This document shows, in pieces, positions 10,187-19,163 of a stretch of 64,000 nt of DNA. Made by a program: the position numbers and the translations under genes. Location: assembly GCF_004000925.1 (NCBI RefSeq), contig NZ_BIME01000002.1, positions 124,001 through 188,000 of the forward strand, read 5' to 3'. Under the pieces are notes generated by a model. It was given only the letters and a program-made list of their open reading frames with translations, did not search any database and was not told the DNA's origin. Numbering within the stretch: the stretch's first letter is position 1; the number at the start of each line of letters is the position of its first letter. The stretch comes from Paenibacillus illinoisensis NBRC 15959. GTDB lineage: Bacteria; Bacillota; Bacilli; Paenibacillales; Paenibacillaceae.

Positions 10187-10678
10187 ATGGCAAGAAACCG
10201 GGAGAAGTCCATTTCAGAACAAATATTTGACATTAAAAAGCAATTGGTAGACAAAGGATATAAATTGACACAACAGCGTGAAGTGACGGTACGTGTGCTG
10301 CTTGAACATGAAAAGGATCATTTCAGTGCTGAGGAAGTGTTTCTGCTGGTGAAGGAGCAGTTTCCTGAGATCGGCCTGGCAACCGTATATCGGACACTAG
10401 AGCTGCTAAGTGATCTTCAGGTTGTAGAGAAAATTAATTTTGGAGATGGTGCTGCACGCTTCGATCTGCGGAGTACAGATGGTTCCCATCATCACCATCA
10501 TTTGATCTGCACAGAGTGCGGAACCGTGGAAGAAATTATGGAAGATGGGTTGCTTCGTCTGGAGCAGCAGATTGAACGTCAATACGGATTTGCCGTGACG
10601 GATCATCGTCTTGACTTTCAGGGTGTATGCAGGGAATGCCGGGAAAAGCAGGCCATAAATGAACAAGCTGCAGGCTAA
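10187..10678 (+). CDS. fur: Ferric uptake regulator Fur
   Basis: Iron-sensing repressor of iron uptake genes. The 163-residue protein has an N-terminal winged helix (PEIGLATVYRTLELL is the recognition region) and a C-terminal dimer domain with the metal-binding run of five His (101-105) and two CxxC pairs, Cys108/111 and Cys148/151, for structural zinc. Stretches such as QREVTVRVLLE and KINFGDG closely match Bacillus Fur rather than Zur or PerR. I chose ATG 10187, eight bases behind GGAGGTG. An upstream in-frame ATG has no binding site. A Per box overlaps the probable promoter, suggesting peroxide-responsive control as known for B. subtilis fur. A terminator follows. Confidence 0.93.
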   Translation: MARNREKSISEQIFDIKKQLVDKGYKLTQQREVTVRVLLEHEKDHFSAEEVFLLVKEQFPEIGLATVYRTLELLSDLQVVEKINFGDGAARFDLRSTDGSHHHHHLICTECGTVEEIMEDGLLRLEQQIERQYGFAVTDHRLDFQGVCRECREKQAINEQAAG

Positions 10679-10734
10679 TTGTTCCACGGAGGATGCTCCC
10701 GGAATCAAAATCTGATATAATAGGATTCAGAAGC

Positions 10735-10766
10735 AAGGGGCTTCCGTGGGCGGAAGGCCCCTTTTT
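10735..10766 (+). terminator. Terminator of fur
   Basis: GGGGCTTCCG pairs with CGGAAGGCCCC (one bulged base), followed by five T. Confidence 0.8.
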
Positions 10767-10803
10767 GCCGTCATGCGGACGGTGAAGGAGGAGAGATGGA
10801 CGG

Positions 10804-13134
10804 ATGAAGACATTGGTTATAGCGGAAAAGCCTGATATGGGTCGAACCATTGCCGCCGTCATAGAACCAAGAGCCAAGAACAATCGCAGTTATCTTGAAG
10901 GTGAGCATTACATTATCACTTGGGCGATTGGTCATCTGCTCGGGCTTGCTGAACCGGATGCATATGATACGAAATACAAACGATGGAATATTGCGGATCT
11001 GCCCATTATTCCGGATCAGTTCAAAATCGTGCCGAATCCCAGAACAAAAGATCAGCTGAAGATCATTGGAGAGCTTGCCAAACGAGCATCATCAATCGTA
11101 AATGCATGTGATGCCGGGCGTGAAGGCCAGTATATTTTTGCATTGATTCAACAGCAGTTGAAGCTGCGTCAACCAGTTAAACGACTATGGATTTCGGACC
11201 TGACTGCAGAGAGCATTAAGCGTGGCTTTGACGGACTTAAGGATGCATCAGAGTTCGAAAATCTGACTCATGCTGCTCGCGCCCGAAGTGAGGCCGATTG
11301 GCTGATTGGCATGAATGCATCACGTGCCTTTACGACCAGGCATAACGCGCTGTTATCTGTGGGACGTGTACAGACACCCGTTCTTGCGTTGATCTATGAT
11401 CGGGAAATGGAGATTGAGGCATTTCAATCACAAACATTTTATGAAGTCGCTGCCTGGTTCCGTCAGGAGGGTGTAGAGTACAGAGGTTTACGCCAAGGAG
11501 ACAAGCTCACGGACGCGGAAGCTGCTGAAGCGATAGCGAGCAGTGTGAAGGGCAAGACCGGACATATTACCAAGTATGAGGCGAAGCAAACGAAGGAGTA
11601 TCCGTACAGACTATATGATCTGACTCTGCTGCAGCGTGAAGCCAATGCCAAGTATGGGTATGGAGCGAAGAAGACACTGGACATTGCACAGGCCTTGTAC
11701 GAGAAACACAAGGTTATTTCCTATCCGCGGACGAATTCCAACTATGTTACGGAACAGAATATTGAGGGTATGCACAAAACATTAAACCTGCTAAAGAACG
11801 GGCCCTATAGTGAACTGGCCATTGGTGCAAAACCTGAATTGGTTTATAAGAATAACAAGGGAGTCTGCAATCCTTCCAAGGTTGAGGATCACCATGCCAT
11901 TTTGCCTACGTTGAAACGGCCAGGTACATTATCGAAGGATGAGCAGAACATCTACGACCTGATCGTCCGACGGTTTTTGTCTCATTTCTATCCGCCTGCA
12001 GAATACAAGCAGCATACCGTACTTACTGAAGTAGAGCAGCATCAGTTCAAAACTTCTGTGAAGGAGCTGCTGTCACTCGGATGGAAAGTTGTTCTGCCTT
12101 CTACAGATCAAGAGCAGAATGGCTCGGGAAAGAAAAAAACGAAGAAGAACAATAATGAGGAAGAAGAATCCGAAGAATGGACGGATAAGTCGTTCTCTGT
12201 GCAGCCAGAACTTCCAGTGCAGTGTAGCAAGAGCGAGTTCAAGGAAAAAGCAACCCAACCTCCCAAAAGTTATACGGAGGGAACTTTGCTTAAAGCGATG
12301 GAAAGTGCGGGTAAGCAGATCGAAAACGAGGAACTGCGAGATGCCATGAAGGACAGTGGTCTGGGTACGCCAGCGACACGAGCTGCAACCATCGAGCGGC
12401 TCAAAAATGTTGGTTATATCACGATGCAGGGGAAAAAGATGCAGTTGACGCTAAAAGGCCGAACAGCGATTGAATTGATTCGGCGAGCCGGAGTTGATTT
12501 GTTAACCTCTCCGGAGATGACTGGACAATGGGAGAGAAGATTGTATCAGATCTCCAAAGGGGAAGCCGGTCAGGACAAGTTTATGGAGAACGTTAAGAAG
12601 TTTACCATGTCCATCATTGATAAGGTGCGTGTACAAGCCCCTGCACCTGCAGACGCCTTTGGGGAAGATTCACGCGGGGGACGTGGCAAAGGTAAGGGAG
12701 CAAAATCCTCAAAATCAGGAACGAAAACAACAGCAAGAACAGCAGCTTCAGCTCCCAAATCATCACGGCAGTCTTCAGGGTCTGTCTCCAAATCGAGTAA
12801 CACAGCAGTCTCAGTGGCAAAGACTGCATCTGCGAGCTCGGCAAATGCCGGTGTTCGTGAGCCCTTGGCATCTTGTCCCTCACCAGGATGCACCGGTCAG
12901 ATTATTGAGGGAAAAAAAGGCTATGGGTGTACGCGATTTAAGGAAGGCTGTGGGTTTGTCATCTGGAAAGAGTACGTTGGCAAAAAAATAACCAGTACGA
13001 TGTTAAAGTCTTTGATCGAGAAGGGAAGCACTCAGGTGCTGTCTTTCAAACGTAAGGACGGGAGTACGGTTAAGGCCCGGATCATCCTGCAGGATCAATC
13101 TTCGGGCAAGCTGTCAGCTGAAAGGCAGGAGTAG
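10804..13134 (+). CDS. topB: DNA topoisomerase III
   Basis: Type IA topoisomerase that passes single strands to decatenate DNA and resolve recombination intermediates. The 776-residue protein has an N-terminal Toprim domain (EKPDMGRTIA, DAGREGQ at 103-109), the active-site Tyr307 in SYPRTNSNY, and the usual TopIII core ending near residue 620. A low-complexity Ser/Lys/Gly/Ala linker follows (about 625-685), then one zinc-ribbon-like motif with Cys691, 696, 709 and 716. A Lys/Asn/Glu-rich insert sits near residues 440-460. It is longer than B. subtilis TopB because of the linker and C-terminal zinc module. It is a single gene, meeting the HAD gene tail to tail at a shared terminator. Confidence 0.93.
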   Translation: MKTLVIAEKPDMGRTIAAVIEPRAKNNRSYLEGEHYIITWAIGHLLGLAEPDAYDTKYKRWNIADLPIIPDQFKIVPNPRTKDQLKIIGELAKRASSIVNACDAGREGQYIFALIQQQLKLRQPVKRLWISDLTAESIKRGFDGLKDASEFENLTHAARARSEADWLIGMNASRAFTTRHNALLSVGRVQTPVLALIYDREMEIEAFQSQTFYEVAAWFRQEGVEYRGLRQGDKLTDAEAAEAIASSVKGKTGHITKYEAKQTKEYPYRLYDLTLLQREANAKYGYGAKKTLDIAQALYEKHKVISYPRTNSNYVTEQNIEGMHKTLNLLKNGPYSELAIGAKPELVYKNNKGVCNPSKVEDHHAILPTLKRPGTLSKDEQNIYDLIVRRFLSHFYPPAEYKQHTVLTEVEQHQFKTSVKELLSLGWKVVLPSTDQEQNGSGKKKTKKNNNEEEESEEWTDKSFSVQPELPVQCSKSEFKEKATQPPKSYTEGTLLKAMESAGKQIENEELRDAMKDSGLGTPATRAATIERLKNVGYITMQGKKMQLTLKGRTAIELIRRAGVDLLTSPEMTGQWERRLYQISKGEAGQDKFMENVKKFTMSIIDKVRVQAPAPADAFGEDSRGGRGKGKGAKSSKSGTKTTARTAASAPKSSRQSSGSVSKSSNTAVSVAKTASASSANAGVREPLASCPSPGCTGQIIEGKKGYGCTRFKEGCGFVIWKEYVGKKITSTMLKSLIEKGSTQVLSFKRKDGSTVKARIILQDQSSGKLSAERQE

Positions 13135-13177
13135 TAAGGTAGTTCAAAAAAATAAAGCAATCACAGATTTATGTAAA

Positions 13178-13209
13178 CAAAAAGGACCCTTAACCCAGGG
13201 TCCTTTTTT
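13178..13209. terminator. Bidirectional terminator between topB and the HAD gene
   Basis: GGACCCT pairs with AGGGTCC, with T or A runs on both sides, so it can end transcripts from both strands. It overlaps the last five codons and the stop of the minus-strand HAD gene. Confidence 0.8.
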
Positions 13210-13954
13210 GCTGCTGCTGCTGAATATTCTCATGAATGACCTGAGGCACCTCTTCGAGAGCGGTGATGGTGTACATCGAAGTCTCCGGATTGGGCTGAAG
13301 TTCAACAATGTTATACTGCCATTCATTTGGTTGTTTGATATATATGCTATGGATTCCAGCCGTGACCGCTGGCAAAATATCCGTGCGTAATGAGTTTCCG
13401 ATCATCCATGTTGTTTTGCGGTCGAAGGGGCCGGAAGATAAAATGCCTTCAAGTGCTTCGACGTTCTTATGCTGCCTTATATAGATACGGTCATCGAAAT
13501 AAGCGGATAACTTCATCTGATCAATCTTCCGTTGTTGAATCACCGTTTCGCCTCCGGTATACAGATAGAGGGCATGTCCGGCTGATTGCAGGCTTTCCAG
13601 TGTTTCAACCATATGAGGGTAAGGTTCAACCTCCCGATCATATACACTCATGCCAAGCTTCGTGAGGAACGTTTCTTCTTCAGTGGAAGTGGCTCTTGCA
13701 TATTTCTGAGAGAAATAGCGATACGTATCAATAAGAGACTGTGGAAAATGATGACTGGCGAATCCGACCTGGTTCACACCGGTCACGTCAATCTCCAGTT
13801 GTTTGTCACGAATGTCCTGAACGGTTAATGCATGATTGTCAAACCACTCCTGCATGTTCTCGAAGAATTCACCGAGGACTAAGTTGAAATATTTGTTGCA
13901 ATAGACGAGCGTATCGTCCAGATCGAAAATGATATGCTGTTTAATCGTGTTCAT
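13190..13954 (-). CDS. HAD superfamily hydrolase
   Basis: A 254-residue phosphatase-like protein. Motif I is DLDDTLV near the N-terminus with the nucleophile and acid/base aspartates. Motif II is the YLYTGG strand. Motif III/IV is the region RKTTWMIGNSLRTD with the conserved Lys and acidic residues. I chose ATG 13954 (MNTIKQHIIFDLDD), which has AAGGAGTGAT upstream; a longer in-frame start has none. The substrate is unknown: HAD enzymes of this size act on sugar phosphates, nucleotides or phosphoserine. It lies 45 bases downstream of the ArsR-like regulator on the same strand and may be co-transcribed with it. Its stop codon lies inside the shared terminator. Confidence 0.88.
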   Translation of the reverse strand: MNTIKQHIIFDLDDTLVYCNKYFNLVLGEFFENMQEWFDNHALTVQDIRDKQLEIDVTGVNQVGFASHHFPQSLIDTYRYFSQKYARATSTEEETFLTKLGMSVYDREVEPYPHMVETLESLQSAGHALYLYTGGETVIQQRKIDQMKLSAYFDDRIYIRQHKNVEALEGILSSGPFDRKTTWMIGNSLRTDILPAVTAGIHSIYIKQPNEWQYNIVELQPNPETSMYTITALEEVPQVIHENIQQQQQKRTLG

Positions 13955-13999
13955 TTCAAAATCACTCCTTGCAGCCGGCAACTCCAGTTACATCCTCAT

Positions 14000-14920
14000 T
14001 TATATGCGAATATAGGATTCCAGGAACATGTTCAATTCAGACACGCCATCCGGCCGGATACTGTATTTCTCTTTGCGGTTACTGCCGAGCAGATGGGTTC
14101 GCAGCAAACCTGCGACACGTAGCGCCATAACCTGATCTTTAACCATGTCTTCGTCTTTGTTCAATTCTTCACACATCTCCGCAAGCGACTTTGGCTCATC
14201 GGATACGTAACGAAGCAAGCGAAGGCGTTCGGGATCAGCCAAAGCATGTGTAAAACGCAGCAGACAGGTTGGCGGCTGATCTTCATTCTCTTCAGGAGTA
14301 TCAACCGGGTATTGCATAATCATCATGCCTTCGTAGAAGCAGTAGATATTAATCGGACGGTTATGTACTGTGGGGAATAGAATCACTTCATCTAATCCGG
14401 GCATTGGCTCCACAATAACACCTGCTGTAGCATATTCAATAAGCAGTTCAGGTCCCATTTTCTCCAAAAGAATTCGCTTCTCATGAGCGTCCTCTTCCAG
14501 CCAGGTACGATAATCGTCACTTATATTTTGGCAGTAATGCTGGTCCCAGAGACGTAGAAGCGGCACGTAACTGTCCCGAATCCGATTTGTTTCTTCTATT
14601 GTAATACTCGGCAGAAGAGGAGATACACGTGCAAACAATTCCTCTGCAGGCAGACTCGCAAGCATATGCAGAAAATCCTGATTCTCTGAAGAGCAGGTCC
14701 GGTAGGCAGCCCATGCGAACAAAACATCAAAATCATCAAAAGGCCAAGTCGACGCAGGTGCCAGAGCAGCACGTACGTTGGAACTTAGTTTGCCTTCCAC
14801 TTCAAGAATCCATTCGGGTCCAACATCCAGATGCTGAATCCATTTTTTCGTGACATATACAAGAAAACTGTTCAGCATTTCATATATCGGTGAAACATCA
14901 ATCTTGACATGATAAGTCAT
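14000..14920 (-). CDS. ArsR-like winged-helix regulator with large N-terminal domain
   Basis: A 306-residue protein. The last 90 residues look like an ArsR-type winged helix: HALADPERLRLLRYV, then SLAEMCEELNKDEDMVKDQVMALRVAGLL and a beta-wing with SNRKEKYSI. The first 200 residues have no recognised motif; they are moderately acidic and begin MTYHVKIDVSPIYEML, a pattern seen in Bacillales proteins annotated as DUF5937-type or ArsR-family regulators. The start is ATG 14920 behind GGGAGG at a rather long spacing; GTG 14944 is an alternative. No ArsR metal-binding cysteine motif is seen, so the N-terminal domain probably senses something else. It is divergent from the MFS transporter, a likely target. 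Confidence 0.75.
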   Translation of the reverse strand: MTYHVKIDVSPIYEMLNSFLVYVTKKWIQHLDVGPEWILEVEGKLSSNVRAALAPASTWPFDDFDVLFAWAAYRTCSSENQDFLHMLASLPAEELFARVSPLLPSITIEETNRIRDSYVPLLRLWDQHYCQNISDDYRTWLEEDAHEKRILLEKMGPELLIEYATAGVIVEPMPGLDEVILFPTVHNRPINIYCFYEGMMIMQYPVDTPEENEDQPPTCLLRFTHALADPERLRLLRYVSDEPKSLAEMCEELNKDEDMVKDQVMALRVAGLLRTHLLGSNRKEKYSIRPDGVSELNMFLESYIRI

Positions 14921-14981
14921 AACGATGCAGAATCCTCCCGTCACATCTAAATGTACGCAGCGACTTATGTACTATTATGGC

Positions 14982-15010
14982 TTGTTTTGCAGGGCGTTGT
15001 CCACTATAAT
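14982..15010 (+). promoter_or_regulatory. Sigma-A promoter of the MFS gene
   Basis: TTGTTT at 14982-14987, a 17-base spacer, and a perfect TATAAT at 15005-15010. Confidence 0.7.
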
Positions 15011-15074
15011 GTTCAAGTCCGGGGCAAATGCACCGGTGAAGCAGCGCTTTATCATATGAATATGAATAACATGC

Positions 15075-15105
15075 GAAAAGTCGTCAGCGATGGCGATTTT
15101 TCTTT
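15075..15105 (+). terminator. Attenuator-like hairpin in the MFS leader
   Basis: GAAAAGTCG can pair with CGATTTTTC (one G-U pair) and is followed by a T-rich run, about 60 bases into the predicted transcript and before the ribosome binding site. It could limit read-through into the transporter gene. No ligand-binding domain was recognised. Confidence 0.35.
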
Positions 15106-15132
15106 TGGTTGTCCGCAGGAGGAATGAAATTC

Positions 15133-16323
15133 GTGTCATCTATTAATGTCGCAAAATCATCACATTCTACATCCAACTATCTCATCCTGATCATCGTTAT
15201 AGTTGTAGCAGGGATTAGCCAAGGATTATTGCTTCCCGTACTATCCATTTTTCTGGAGCAAAAAGGGGTATCACCTGGGTTGAATGGCCTCAATGCAGCA
15301 GCGCTGTATGTAGGTTCCTTTGCAATGACTCTGGTCGCTGAACGGCTGCTCGGAGCAGTTGGTTTTAAAAAGCTGATTGTCGGCGGCCTGCTATTTGTTA
15401 TGTTTCCCCTGATTCTTTTTCCGTATTTACCGGATATTAAAATATGGTTTATTCTTCGTCTCGTCGTTGGTATAGGCGATAGTGCTTTACATTATGCTGC
15501 TCAGCTCTGGGTTCTTCTCGTGACGGCACCCGAAAAGAGAGGTCGCTACATATCCCTATATGGCATGTCCTACGGACTTGGCTTCAGTATCGGGCCTTTG
15601 GGCATCAAGCTGCTCGGATTTGGCGAGGCAGTGCCGTTCTGGGTTCTTTTCGTTTGTATGGGAGCTGTGCTCCTGCTTGTATTAATGAAGCTTCCTGATA
15701 CCAAACCGGAAAAAGCAGAGCTTGGTCAGCTCCCGGAACGCCGCTTCCGACGCAGCTGGGCATGGGCATGGTATGCGTTAATACCAGCTCTACTTTATGG
15801 CTATATGGAAGCCGGGATGAACAGCAACTTTCCGGTATATGGATTGCGGATTGGTTTAGACGCCAATCAGATCTCATCTTTACTGCCGTTTGTGGGAATT
15901 GGAGGATTGTTTCTGCAGTTGCCTCTGGGCATCCTCAGTGACCGTTTTGGACGTAAAAAAGTGTTAATGTCTGCTGGTATTGCAGGCGGGGTTATGTTCA
16001 TGCTGGTACCTGTGGCCGGAACTCACTTCTGGTGGACGCTGGTATTACTGACCGTAGCAGGTGGGCTGGTAGGGTCCTTTTTCTCCCTTGGACTTGCCTA
16101 TGCAGCAGATATTTTACCAAAGGCACTTCTTCCTGCAGCGAACGTCGTGGCCTCGTTCCATTTTACGATAGGCAGTATTCTGGGACCGAATTTGGGTGGT
16201 CAGATGATCAATTGGATCTCACCCGGAAGCATGTTTATCTTGCTTGGTTGTTTTTATTTGCTTTTTGGTGCCGCAGGTGTCCTGTTCCAACATAAACCAA
16301 GTTCTCATTCTGTGTTAAAATAG
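15133..16323 (+). CDS. Major facilitator superfamily transporter
   Basis: A 396-residue membrane protein with about twelve hydrophobic segments. The MFS loop signature between segments 8 and 9 is clear (GILSDRFGRKKVLM). The N-terminal half carries a weaker version. Proteins of this type are proton-driven exporters, often of drugs; the substrate cannot be told. I chose GTG 15133, ten bases after AGGAGG; the ATG 1 base behind the AGGAGG site (15124) is too close. It has its own promoter, a possible attenuator hairpin, and lies divergent from an ArsR-like regulator, which fits an inducible efflux pair. Confidence 0.85.
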   Translation: MSSINVAKSSHSTSNYLILIIVIVVAGISQGLLLPVLSIFLEQKGVSPGLNGLNAAALYVGSFAMTLVAERLLGAVGFKKLIVGGLLFVMFPLILFPYLPDIKIWFILRLVVGIGDSALHYAAQLWVLLVTAPEKRGRYISLYGMSYGLGFSIGPLGIKLLGFGEAVPFWVLFVCMGAVLLLVLMKLPDTKPEKAELGQLPERRFRRSWAWAWYALIPALLYGYMEAGMNSNFPVYGLRIGLDANQISSLLPFVGIGGLFLQLPLGILSDRFGRKKVLMSAGIAGGVMFMLVPVAGTHFWWTLVLLTVAGGLVGSFFSLGLAYAADILPKALLPAANVVASFHFTIGSILGPNLGGQMINWISPGSMFILLGCFYLLFGAAGVLFQHKPSSHSVLK

Positions 16324-16344
16324 AAGCTGGTGTTCGCATGGAAA

Positions 16345-16373
16345 TTGATGTCCATTTCCGAGTACACTATATA
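16345..16373 (+). promoter_or_regulatory. Sigma-A promoter of the ABC-lipoprotein-two-component operon
   Basis: TTGATG at 16345-16350, a 17-base spacer and TATATA at 16368-16373, 35 bases before the first start codon. Confidence 0.6.
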
Positions 16374-16407
16374 GTAGGGAAAAACATGGACAAGAGGAGA
16401 CATCGCG

Positions 16408-17133
16408 ATGATCAGAGTTGAGAATTTGAGTAAATCCGTTGGAGCGGACCGTGTTCCGGTTCTACGGGATATACGATTTGATATGCAACAAGGTGAAATG
16501 ATCGCAGTAGTCGGTTCAAGCGGCAGTGGAAAAAGCATGCTGCTCAAGTGCCTGGCCATGATGGAGAAATGGGATGGCGGCCGATTTACGGTTGACGGTG
16601 TCGAAATTTTGAAAGAAGGCTGGTCCGGCAAACGGAAAATTAAGCGTGAATGGGCATACTTGGAACAGAATCCTCAGCTCTATCCTAGAAAGTCAGCACT
16701 CAAAAACGTATTGATCGGTCGGTCTGGTCAGACGCCTTGGTGGAGAATGGTGACTGGAATGGTCCGTTCCGATGATTACATGGGTGCCATGGATTATCTT
16801 GAAGGACTCGGACTTTTGGATAAAGCTCATCAAACCGCAGAAAAGCTAAGCGGTGGTGAGAAGCAGCGTGTAGCGATTGCCCGTGCACTCGCCCATGGGG
16901 CAAAAGTCATTCTCGCGGATGAACCAGTAATTGGGCTTGACCCACATACTGCCGACACAGTTCTCGAGACGCTGCGGAAACTGTGCGAAGAAGAACGGGC
17001 AACGGTTATTGCCGTTTTACCTATTGAGATGGCGGAGAAACATGCAGCTCGCATCTGGGGTCTTGCAGAAGGCAAGATTGCCTTTGATATACGTGGACGT
17101 AGACTGACACAGAAGGAAAAAAACATGATTTAA
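16408..17133 (+). CDS. Orphan ABC-type ATPase, PhnC-like, lacking the switch histidine
   Basis: A 241-residue nucleotide-binding protein with Walker A GSSGSGKS (36-43), Q-loop EQNPQLYPR, signature LSGGEKQR (147-154) and Walker B VILADEP (167-173). The sequence most resembles phosphonate-importer ATPases (PhnC). The switch region reads TVIAVLPIEMAE where PhnC-type ATPases have a L-H-Q/D segment, so the catalytic switch histidine appears replaced by proline. No permease or phosphonate-binding protein is nearby. The gene is followed 13-16 bases later by a lipoprotein gene and then a two-component pair. I infer a regulatory or envelope role rather than transport. ATPase activity may be weak. Confidence 0.8.
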   Translation: MIRVENLSKSVGADRVPVLRDIRFDMQQGEMIAVVGSSGSGKSMLLKCLAMMEKWDGGRFTVDGVEILKEGWSGKRKIKREWAYLEQNPQLYPRKSALKNVLIGRSGQTPWWRMVTGMVRSDDYMGAMDYLEGLGLLDKAHQTAEKLSGGEKQRVAIARALAHGAKVILADEPVIGLDPHTADTVLETLRKLCEEERATVIAVLPIEMAEKHAARIWGLAEGKIAFDIRGRRLTQKEKNMI

Positions 17134-17149
17134 ACTATTGAAATGAGTG

Positions 17150-18472
17150 ATGAAATTGCTTAACTCAAGATGGGGGCGCCTGTTAGCGTGTGGAGCAGTA
17201 ACGGTGGTGCTCGGCTCCGTTCTTAGCGGATGTACGGTCATAAGCGACCCCAAGGGCTTGATGAAGAAACCCATGCTGTCCACGGACAAAGAAAAATTGT
17301 TTTACGTTGTTCAGAAAGAGCAGCCGCCAGAGAGCAATCTGATTCGCCCCAAAGACATGAACAACACCAGCATGATCCGTGTTGAAGATCTCGACGGGGA
17401 CGGAACGCGCGAAGCTATCGTATTTTACGAAACACCCAATGAGAATGTGCGTATTCATGGCATGCTCCTGGAGGAACAGGGAGATACGTGGGTTAAGAAG
17501 CTGACGTTTGACGTTCCGGGAAGTGAATTGCAATCCTTTAAAGTGTTGGATATCACGAACGATGGAAACCCGGATATCATACTCGGTGTGAGTCTGCAAG
17601 ACCAAAAAGCACTGACGGCGTATTCATATTATGGCGGTGCTCTTGAGCAGGTATTGGGTGGAGTCCCTTATAACCAGTATATTATTGATGATCTGCAAGG
17701 TAACACACTGGACATGAATGGGGATGGAAAAAGCGATTTTGCCATTGTAGCCCTAAATAACAGTGGGTTTGCAAGTGTAGCGTTGTATCAGTATGACGAA
17801 GGCAGCTTTAAGGAAGTTGATCGGCTGCAGACCGATTATACCGTTAAAGAGATCTACAATGCGCTTGGAGGAGAAATCGCCAAGGATAAGATGGGTATTG
17901 TGCTGGACGCAGAGCTGGATGACCGCAGTTCTTTCTCACAACTGATCTATGTGAAGGATAACAAACTGGTAAATGCCTTCAAATCACCTGATCAAACCTA
18001 TAGAGATGACAAAATTTTAAGCGGTGATTTCAACAATGATGGTATTATTGAGTTTGGACTAAAGGAAACGCCAAAAGGCTGGGAACATTACGTGTTTGAT
18101 TCCCGCATGTGGTTTTATACCTTTTATCAATGGGATGGCAAGGATGGAAAGGAATTTGTCTCATTCCAGTACCGTGATGATGCCAATCTGTTTCATTTAA
18201 ACTTAAAACCTGAGTGGTACGGCAAGATTACAATCGACACCAAATCGGAAAAGGAAAAATATATTCGATTTAAAATGATTGATACGGATGAAACCGTGGG
18301 TGAAATTAAATATTTCACGCTTTCTCAGTGGGAACAGGAGAAAGGAAAGAGATGGAAGGAAATTACCCGAACAAACGACCGGGTGATTGCTTCACGTAAT
18401 GCGCAGGATAGTAATGATGGATTACTTGATAATATGTCTCAGCTGAACAGAAAGGGAGAACTAAATGAGTAA
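17150..18472 (+). CDS. Lipoprotein with VCBS/FG-GAP-like calcium motifs
   Basis: A 440-residue exported lipoprotein: positively charged N-terminus, hydrophobic core and lipobox LSGC with the lipidated Cys28. The body holds four Asp-rich calcium-loop motifs of the integrin-like repeat type: DLDGDGTRE (about 80), DITNDGNPD (134), DMNGDGKSD (188) and DFNNDGIIE (293), each followed by a short hydrophobic strand. This suggests a beta-propeller-like domain outside the membrane. The binding site is weak (GAGTG) and GTG 17147 is an alternative start. It lies between an ABC-type ATPase and a response regulator whose gene overlaps it by 8 bases, so it may be the extracytoplasmic sensor or partner of the kinase. 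That role is inference. Confidence 0.8.
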   Translation: MKLLNSRWGRLLACGAVTVVLGSVLSGCTVISDPKGLMKKPMLSTDKEKLFYVVQKEQPPESNLIRPKDMNNTSMIRVEDLDGDGTREAIVFYETPNENVRIHGMLLEEQGDTWVKKLTFDVPGSELQSFKVLDITNDGNPDIILGVSLQDQKALTAYSYYGGALEQVLGGVPYNQYIIDDLQGNTLDMNGDGKSDFAIVALNNSGFASVALYQYDEGSFKEVDRLQTDYTVKEIYNALGGEIAKDKMGIVLDAELDDRSSFSQLIYVKDNKLVNAFKSPDQTYRDDKILSGDFNNDGIIEFGLKETPKGWEHYVFDSRMWFYTFYQWDGKDGKEFVSFQYRDDANLFHLNLKPEWYGKITIDTKSEKEKYIRFKMIDTDETVGEIKYFTLSQWEQEKGKRWKEITRTNDRVIASRNAQDSNDGLLDNMSQLNRKGELNE

Positions 18473-19163
18473 AGTACTTATTCTTGAGGATGAAGAATCC
18501 ATCCGCAGTTTTATCGTAATCAATTTGAAGAGAAACGGGTTCGAAGTGCTTGAAGCAGGAGATGGGCATGAAGCACTTCGCATCTTGCAAACTGTACCAG
18601 ATATTGACCTGGCTCTTCTTGATGTCATGGTACCTGGAATTGACGGTTTTGAAGTGTGTCGTCGCATCCGTGAAACCAATGAACGTTTGGGCATCATTTT
18701 CTTGACGGCCAAGGTTCAGGAACAGGACAAGGTATATGCTCTTTCTGTTGGAGCAGACGATCATGTAAGCAAACCATTCAGCCCGACCGAACTGATCGCA
18801 CGAATTCAATCCTTGCTGCGCAGAGTAAATGTGCATCGGGAGACTGCAGCTAAGGTCACATTCCAATCGGGGCCGTTTTCTCTTGATTTGATCTCCAAAC
18901 AATTTAAAAAACAAAATGAATTGATTGAATTGACTCCAACGGAATTTTCACTTATTCAATTCTTCCTGGAAAAAGAGAATACACCACTTAGCCGTGATTT
19001 GCTCCTGGATCATGTATGGGGCAAGGAATATATGGGAGATCCCAAAATTGTGGATGTGAACATTCGCCGCTTACGCCAGAAAATCGAGAACAATCCTTCC
19101 GAACCTGAATACCTGCAGACTGTATGGGGTCACGGTTATAAATGGAAGGGCCGGGAGCAATGA
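18465..19163 (+). CDS. OmpR/PhoB-family response regulator
   Basis: A 232-residue DNA-binding response regulator. The receiver domain has the acidic pocket LEDEES near the N-terminus, the phospho-acceptor Asp53 in ALLDVMVPG, the Thr in IIFLTAK and the Lys in SKPFSPTEL. The C-terminal half is a winged helix (ELTPTEFSLIQFFLEKENTPLSR, then VDVNIRRLRQKIE and TVWGHGYKW). The start ATG overlaps the end of the lipoprotein gene, and its stop overlaps the start of the kinase gene (ATGA), which indicates translational coupling. Its target promoters are not identifiable here. Confidence 0.94.
   Translation: MSKVLILEDEESIRSFIVINLKRNGFEVLEAGDGHEALRILQTVPDIDLALLDVMVPGIDGFEVCRRIRETNERLGIIFLTAKVQEQDKVYALSVGADDHVSKPFSPTELIARIQSLLRRVNVHRETAAKVTFQSGPFSLDLISKQFKKQNELIELTPTEFSLIQFFLEKENTPLSRDLLLDHVWGKEYMGDPKIVDVNIRRLRQKIENNPSEPEYLQTVWGHGYKWKGREQ

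Noticed and set aside
12121..12175. Lys/Asn/Glu-rich low-complexity insert in topB, considered as a frameshift
   Set aside because: The frame stays open and family similarity resumes on both sides; it reads as a flexible insert.
17017..17289. Small minus-strand frame between the ABC ATPase and the lipoprotein gene
   Set aside because: Overlaps two well-supported genes and has no binding site.
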